From positions 1 to 44,539 of the forward strand of contig NZ_JANUYA010000006.1 of assembly GCF_024834065.1 (NCBI RefSeq): DNA of 44,539 nt, in the 5' to 3' direction. Below, in pieces: positions 39,648 to 44,539 of this stretch (its first letter is position 1; each line of letters begins with the position of its first letter). Position numbers and translations under genes: made by a program. The notes under the pieces were generated by a model that saw nothing but the letters and a program-made list of their open reading frames with translations, made no database searches and was not told where the DNA came from. The DNA is from Mycoplasma sp. CSL7475-4. GTDB taxonomy: Bacteria > Bacillota_I > Bacilli_A > Mycoplasmatales > Metamycoplasmataceae.

Positions 39648-42261
39648 TTAAAACCTCAGTAATATAGTCGAATAGATGAGGTGAATTATCCACCTTACCC
39701 ATAGCTAGAATTGCTGATCCCCCGCCACGACCGTTTGCTTTAGTGCAAATTTGTTTAAATAATTTGTTTGAGTCTGTTAATTTAGTTGCAATCGCCAATA
39801 AAATTTGATTTTGAGATGGAGATCCTAAAATTATGTATGCATCTTGATATTTTTCTCTTAGAGTTGAAGCAATAACTTTAATTTGTGAGGCATCAACATC
39901 TAAATTAAGATATACATTTTTGTCTGCTATTTTTGTTATATTGACATTGTCGAAGTCAAACTCCACATTTGATTTTTCTTTATTAATTTTTCTAAAATCT
40001 TCACGAGCTTGTTCAATGTTGGTGTTAATGTTTTCTAACATTAATTCTAAATTATCGCTTTCGCTTAATTTCGATGGTTGATAATTTGCATCAAGAGTTT
40101 TGATTTTAGCAACGATATTATTTAATTCTTCAGTACTTGAGCTAATTTGCTCTTTCAATCATTCATCAACTAATTCGTTTGAGGTAATGACTCTGAAACG
40201 ATATACACCAGCTTGTTTTTTGTCAACATTAGTGATTTTGAAGTTTTCCATAAGAGCACTATTGCTTAAGTGAGTTCCACCACATAAATCGCTTGTTACA
40301 TCGCCTCATTTTACAATCCGAACTGCTTTAGGGTCCATGTATTGATCTTCTTCAATTGTCATAACTGCGTGTAGATTTTTTGCTTGCTCAATAGTTGAAA
40401 TGATGTATTCACGCTTAATGTCACGTGCAATTATATTACGCATTTTTTCTTCGATTTGTTTAACTTGTTCTGGGGTTGGTTTATTATCACCTGGAAAGTC
40501 AAATGTAAATCTTTGTTCAGTGATGTCAGAACCTAATTGTTTAATTTGGGCTCCTAAAATATCTCTCATAACTGAAAACATTAAGTGAGTAGCTGAGTGA
40601 TTACGAGCACAATTCATTCTTACATATTCATCAACAAAACACTCAACCGGATCAATAGCATTAATTTTGCCCTCAACTAAATGTATGTGGTTGCCGTATT
40701 TGTCTTTGAAAACATCAATAATTTTAATCTTGTTGCCGTTTTGCAGCATATAGCCTTCATCGTGTTTTTGACCACCAGAAGTAGCGTAAAATGGAGTGTT
40801 ATCTAAAACAACATATGAATTATTTTCGCCTTCTTTAATTCTTTTCTCACTGTCAAATAATTCAATAATTTTAGCAGTATATTGTGTGTAATCATAACCT
40901 ACAAAGTTAGAAATTTTTTCTTTAATTAAAGACAGTGAATTAATGGCTTTTTGCATTCCACTTTGTTTGTTTCCTCTACTTGCGTCAATATGTTTTTGTT
41001 TTGCTTCTTCAAAAACTTCCATATCAACTTCAATACCTTGCTTTTGTAGAATTTCAACAGTTAATTCAATAGGAAAACCATATGTTTCCAATAAATTGAA
41101 GGCAACTTGTCCATCAAAAACTTTTTCGCCTTTTTGGATATATGATTCAAGTAATGTTTTACCATTTTCAATCGTTTTAGCAAACACTTCTTCTTCATCT
41201 TTGATTGCTTTTTCCACTGGAACAATATCATAATTAAATGGCAATGAATCGTGCACAACTTTTACTAACTTGTGTAAAAATAAACCTTTAATGCCTAATT
41301 GCATTCCTTTATAAATTGAACGTCTGATTAAACGACGAATAATGTAACCACGACCTACATTCGATACACTTTCTCCATCGGCTAAGGCGTTGACAACAGT
41401 TCTAATGTGGTCGGCAATTATTTTAAAGTTTGTGTTCACTTCGCTTTGAATTGGGTCTTTTGTGAAGTAATTATTAACATCATAGGTGTAGTTTGTGTAT
41501 TTTTCAATTTCGTGAATTATATTTAAAAATAAATCAGTGTCATAGTTTGTTGGTGCATCTTGCATGATAGAAACAATTCTTTCAAAACCGGCACCAGTAT
41601 CAATATTTTTCTGTGCTAATTCAGTATATTTATTGTCGCCCTCATTATTGAATTGACTAAATACTATGTTTCAAATTTCAATATAACGGTCATTTTCAAT
41701 ATCATTTTGCAATAGTTCAATACCACGAGAATCATATTTTTCACCACGATCAAAGAAAATCTCAGTACATGGACCACATGGACCTGAACCTACGTCCCAA
41801 AAGTTTGTATCTCTATCTCCCGAGATTAAATGAGAGGGGTCAATACCCATACTCAATCATTTTTGTTTGGTTTCTTCATCTTCTTTAAAGTAGGTAAAAT
41901 ACAATTTATCTACTGGCAATTTTAGTTCTTTTAGTAAAAATTCATGAGCAAACTCGATAGCTTCATTTTTAAAATAATCGCCAATACTAAAATTACCTAA
42001 CATTTCGAAAAATGTGTGGTGTCTAGATGTAACTCCTACGTTTTCAATATCATTAGTACGAATTGCTTTTTGTGAGTTGGCTAAACGATTTTTAGGTGGT
42101 ATTTTTTTACCACTAAAATAGTCTTTTAATGTTGCTACTCCAGAGTTAATTCACAATAATGATGGATCATTAACCGGAATTAAACTTTTGCTCTCCACAA
42201 TTAGATGGCCTTTAGATTCAAAAAAATCTAATCATTTCTTTCTTATTTCTTTTGAATTCAT
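39640..42261 (-). CDS. alaS: alanyl-tRNA synthetase
   Basis: An 873-residue class II synthetase that charges tRNA-Ala. Class II motif 2 lies in the [20 protein letters not shown] region, motif 3 in [13 protein letters not shown]. The editing domain has both zinc elements, HSATH and CGGTH. The C-terminal oligomerisation region ends with [12 protein letters not shown]. Many TGA codons read as Trp. AGGAGATAAAA precedes ATG 42261, ten bases after the mnmA stop, so it is probably co-transcribed with mnmA and ruvX. Confidence 0.96.
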
Positions 42262-42270
42262 TTTTATCTC

Positions 42271-43446
<1,176 letters not shown>

Positions 43447-43749
43447 TTAATAATTACCAGTAAAACACACTCTTACATCGTGTGGTTTGATGTCAATCAA
43501 ACTTTCAAAGCGAGTTTCGAACTCTTTAATGAATTGTTCAATAACATCACCCAAATTTTTATTTTTTTTAACTTTTACATCAATGATAAAAGACGCGTTT
43601 GAGTAATCTTTGTTGAAAATTATTTTGGCAATACCGTCTAACTTCAAAAAACTTGTATCATTAGCACATTGTTGAATTAGTTGTTGCAATGTGTCTTCAG
43701 TAACTGAGTATGATTGATTAATGCCACACGATACTGTAATTAAATTCAT
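43447..43749 (-). CDS. Asp23/Gls24-like small protein
   Basis: A 100-residue cytoplasmic protein with alternating strands and helices (e.g. GIAKIIFNKDYSNASFIIDV, DVIEQFIKEFETRFESLIDI) resembling the Asp23/YloU family, which in Firmicutes lies near efp and acts in envelope stress or as a membrane-associated scaffold. ATG 43749 overlaps the efp stop (TAATG), so the two are coupled. The assignment rests on pattern and position and is tentative. Confidence 0.6.
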   Translation of the reverse strand: MNLITVSCGINQSYSVTEDTLQQLIQQCANDTSFLKLDGIAKIIFNKDYSNASFIIDVKVKKNKNLGDVIEQFIKEFETRFESLIDIKPHDVRVCFTGNY

Positions 43750-44312
43750 TATTTATTTCCTCTACTTGTGTATTTACCAGTTTCGGTTGAGATAATAATT
43801 AAATCACCTTCTTTGATAAACATTGGAGTATCTAACTCATATCCTGTTTCAACTTTAACTTTTTTCTGTGGATTGTTTGTTGTGTTGCCTTTAACTGCAT
43901 CTGGTGCTTCAATAACTTCTAAGGTAACAGATGAATCTAATTCAATGTCCAAAATTTCTTCTTGGAATTTTCTGATTTTAACACTGGTTCCTTCTTTTAA
44001 AAAGTTAAGTTCTCATTCCACATGGCTAACTGGTATTTCTACTTGCTCATATGTTTCGTTGTCCATTAAAATAATGTTTGCACCGTCATTGTAAAGATAA
44101 TTCATTGGACGTTTTTCAATATGTGCTTTTTTGATCATTGTTCCACCGGTGTATGACTTAATAGTAATAGCACCAGTTCTTAGGTTTTTAACTTTTGCTT
44201 TAACGTTAGCTTGTCCTCTACCTTGTTTTGAGTGTTGAGCTTCAATTACAACAAAAATTTCCCCTTCGTCTTCAAATGTAATTCCACCTTTAAATGTGTT
44301 TACGTTAATCAT
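43749..44312 (-). CDS. efp: elongation factor P
   Basis: A 187-residue tRNA-shaped factor that helps ribosomes through polyproline stretches. The three-domain plan is complete: KOW-like N-terminal domain (MINVNTFKGGITFEDEGEIF), the central OB fold and the C-terminal OB fold (YELDTPMFIKEGDLIIISTE). The loop that reaches the peptidyl-transferase centre reads HSKQGRGQ, with Arg32 where E. coli has the modified Lys34. AGGAG precedes ATG 44312. Confidence 0.96.
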
Positions 44313-44359
44313 AATTATTCTCCTATTATTTAATATATATTAATTTATAATTCAATTTT

Positions 44360-44365
44360 ATTATA
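44360..44365 (-). promoter_or_regulatory. -10 box of efp promoter
   Basis: Minus-strand TATAAT about 48 bp before the efp start; alternative A/T boxes lie closer. Confidence 0.4.
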
Positions 44366-44418
44366 AAAGTTAAAATATAAAAATTAATTTAATAATTGTC
44401 TTTAAATTTGATTTTATG

Positions 44419-44464
44419 AAATAAAAAACAAAAGTTCCTAGGGTAAATAAAAAACAAAAGTTCC
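44419..44464. repeat. 20-bp direct repeat next to putative transposase
   Basis: AAATAAAAAACAAAAGTTCC occurs at 44419–44438 and again at 44445–44464, a 26-nt period. A near match forms the arms of the inverted repeat at 7198–7262. The position right before a transposase-like start suggests an insertion-sequence end. Confidence 0.55.
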
Positions 44465-44488
44465 AATTTTTAATAAAGTATTAACGTA

Positions 44489-44539
44489 ATGAAAAAAAGC
44501 AATTACGAAATTAACAAGAGATATCAATTGGAGTATATA
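44489..44539 (+). CDS. 5' end of a reading frame, IS30-type transposase?
   Basis: ATG 44489 opens a frame to the window end: MKKSNYEINKRYQLEYI. The spacing of Tyr, Asn-x-Arg-Tyr and Glu-Tyr resembles the N terminus of IS30-family transposases (typically ...INERYQIEYL...). The terminal-repeat-like 20-mers just upstream fit. With 17 codons visible, this is only a suggestion, and no good ribosome site is seen. Confidence 0.35.
   Translation, partial: MKKSNYEINKRYQLEYI

Overview
The window comes from a mollicute, most likely a Mycoplasma/Mycoplasmopsis species of the hominis group. Almost every gene reads through in-frame TGA codons that fall where the family has tryptophan, intergenic DNA is extremely A+T-rich, lipoproteins are plentiful, and several operons (P68-type lipoprotein–nuclease–ABC transporter; greA–deoxynucleoside kinases–hpt; efp; alaS–ruvX) are typical of mycoplasmas.

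Layout. 1–86 is the 5' end of a 16S rRNA gene (minus strand) with its leader and promoter. 922–1974 is a zinc alcohol dehydrogenase, convergent with a Cof-type HAD phosphatase (2014–2835). 3127–11408 holds two tandem paralogous genes for ~1330-residue surface proteins (signal peptide, coiled-coil stalk, C-terminal membrane anchor), repeated with a period of 4295 bp and showing patches of near identity. 11409–12252 is a non-coding stretch with decayed sequence and strong hairpins. 12253–21163 is a seven-gene minus-strand operon: P68-like lipoprotein, SNase-type nuclease lipoprotein, ABC ATPase with a large coiled-coil insertion, two permeases with overlapping reading frames, a small membrane protein and a lipoprotein. 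It matches the gene order MG185–MG189 of M. genitalium, where a nuclease and an importer are thought to feed on extracellular nucleic acid.

21314–24862 contains a membrane protein diverging from a solitary trpB (tryptophan synthase beta), a striking gene for a mycoplasma, with three regularly spaced half-sites in the shared promoter, followed by a lipoprotein that looks leaderless. 24981–30676 is mostly housekeeping: a membrane protein, pgsA, tmRNA, rpsO, argS and NADH oxidase.

30866–35853 is a restriction–modification island. A DpnII-like nuclease and DpnM-like methylase are followed upstream by a HinfI/CcrM-like methylase and its nuclease, then by a frameshifted remnant of a Firmicute-type replication protein. 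The HinfI/rep segment lies between two ~311-bp direct copies of the dpnM 5' end, as expected if a circular replicon integrated by a single crossover. 36038–44312 returns to core genes on the minus strand: hpt, two tandem deoxynucleoside kinases, greA, a methyltransferase-like membrane protein, ruvX, alaS, mnmA, an Asp23-like protein and efp. The last ~120 bp hold a direct repeat and what looks like the start of an IS30-type transposase.

The best candidates for new biology are the solitary trpB with its operator, the tandem surface-protein pair, the insertion-bearing ABC ATPase in a nuclease operon, and the nested R-M/plasmid scar.
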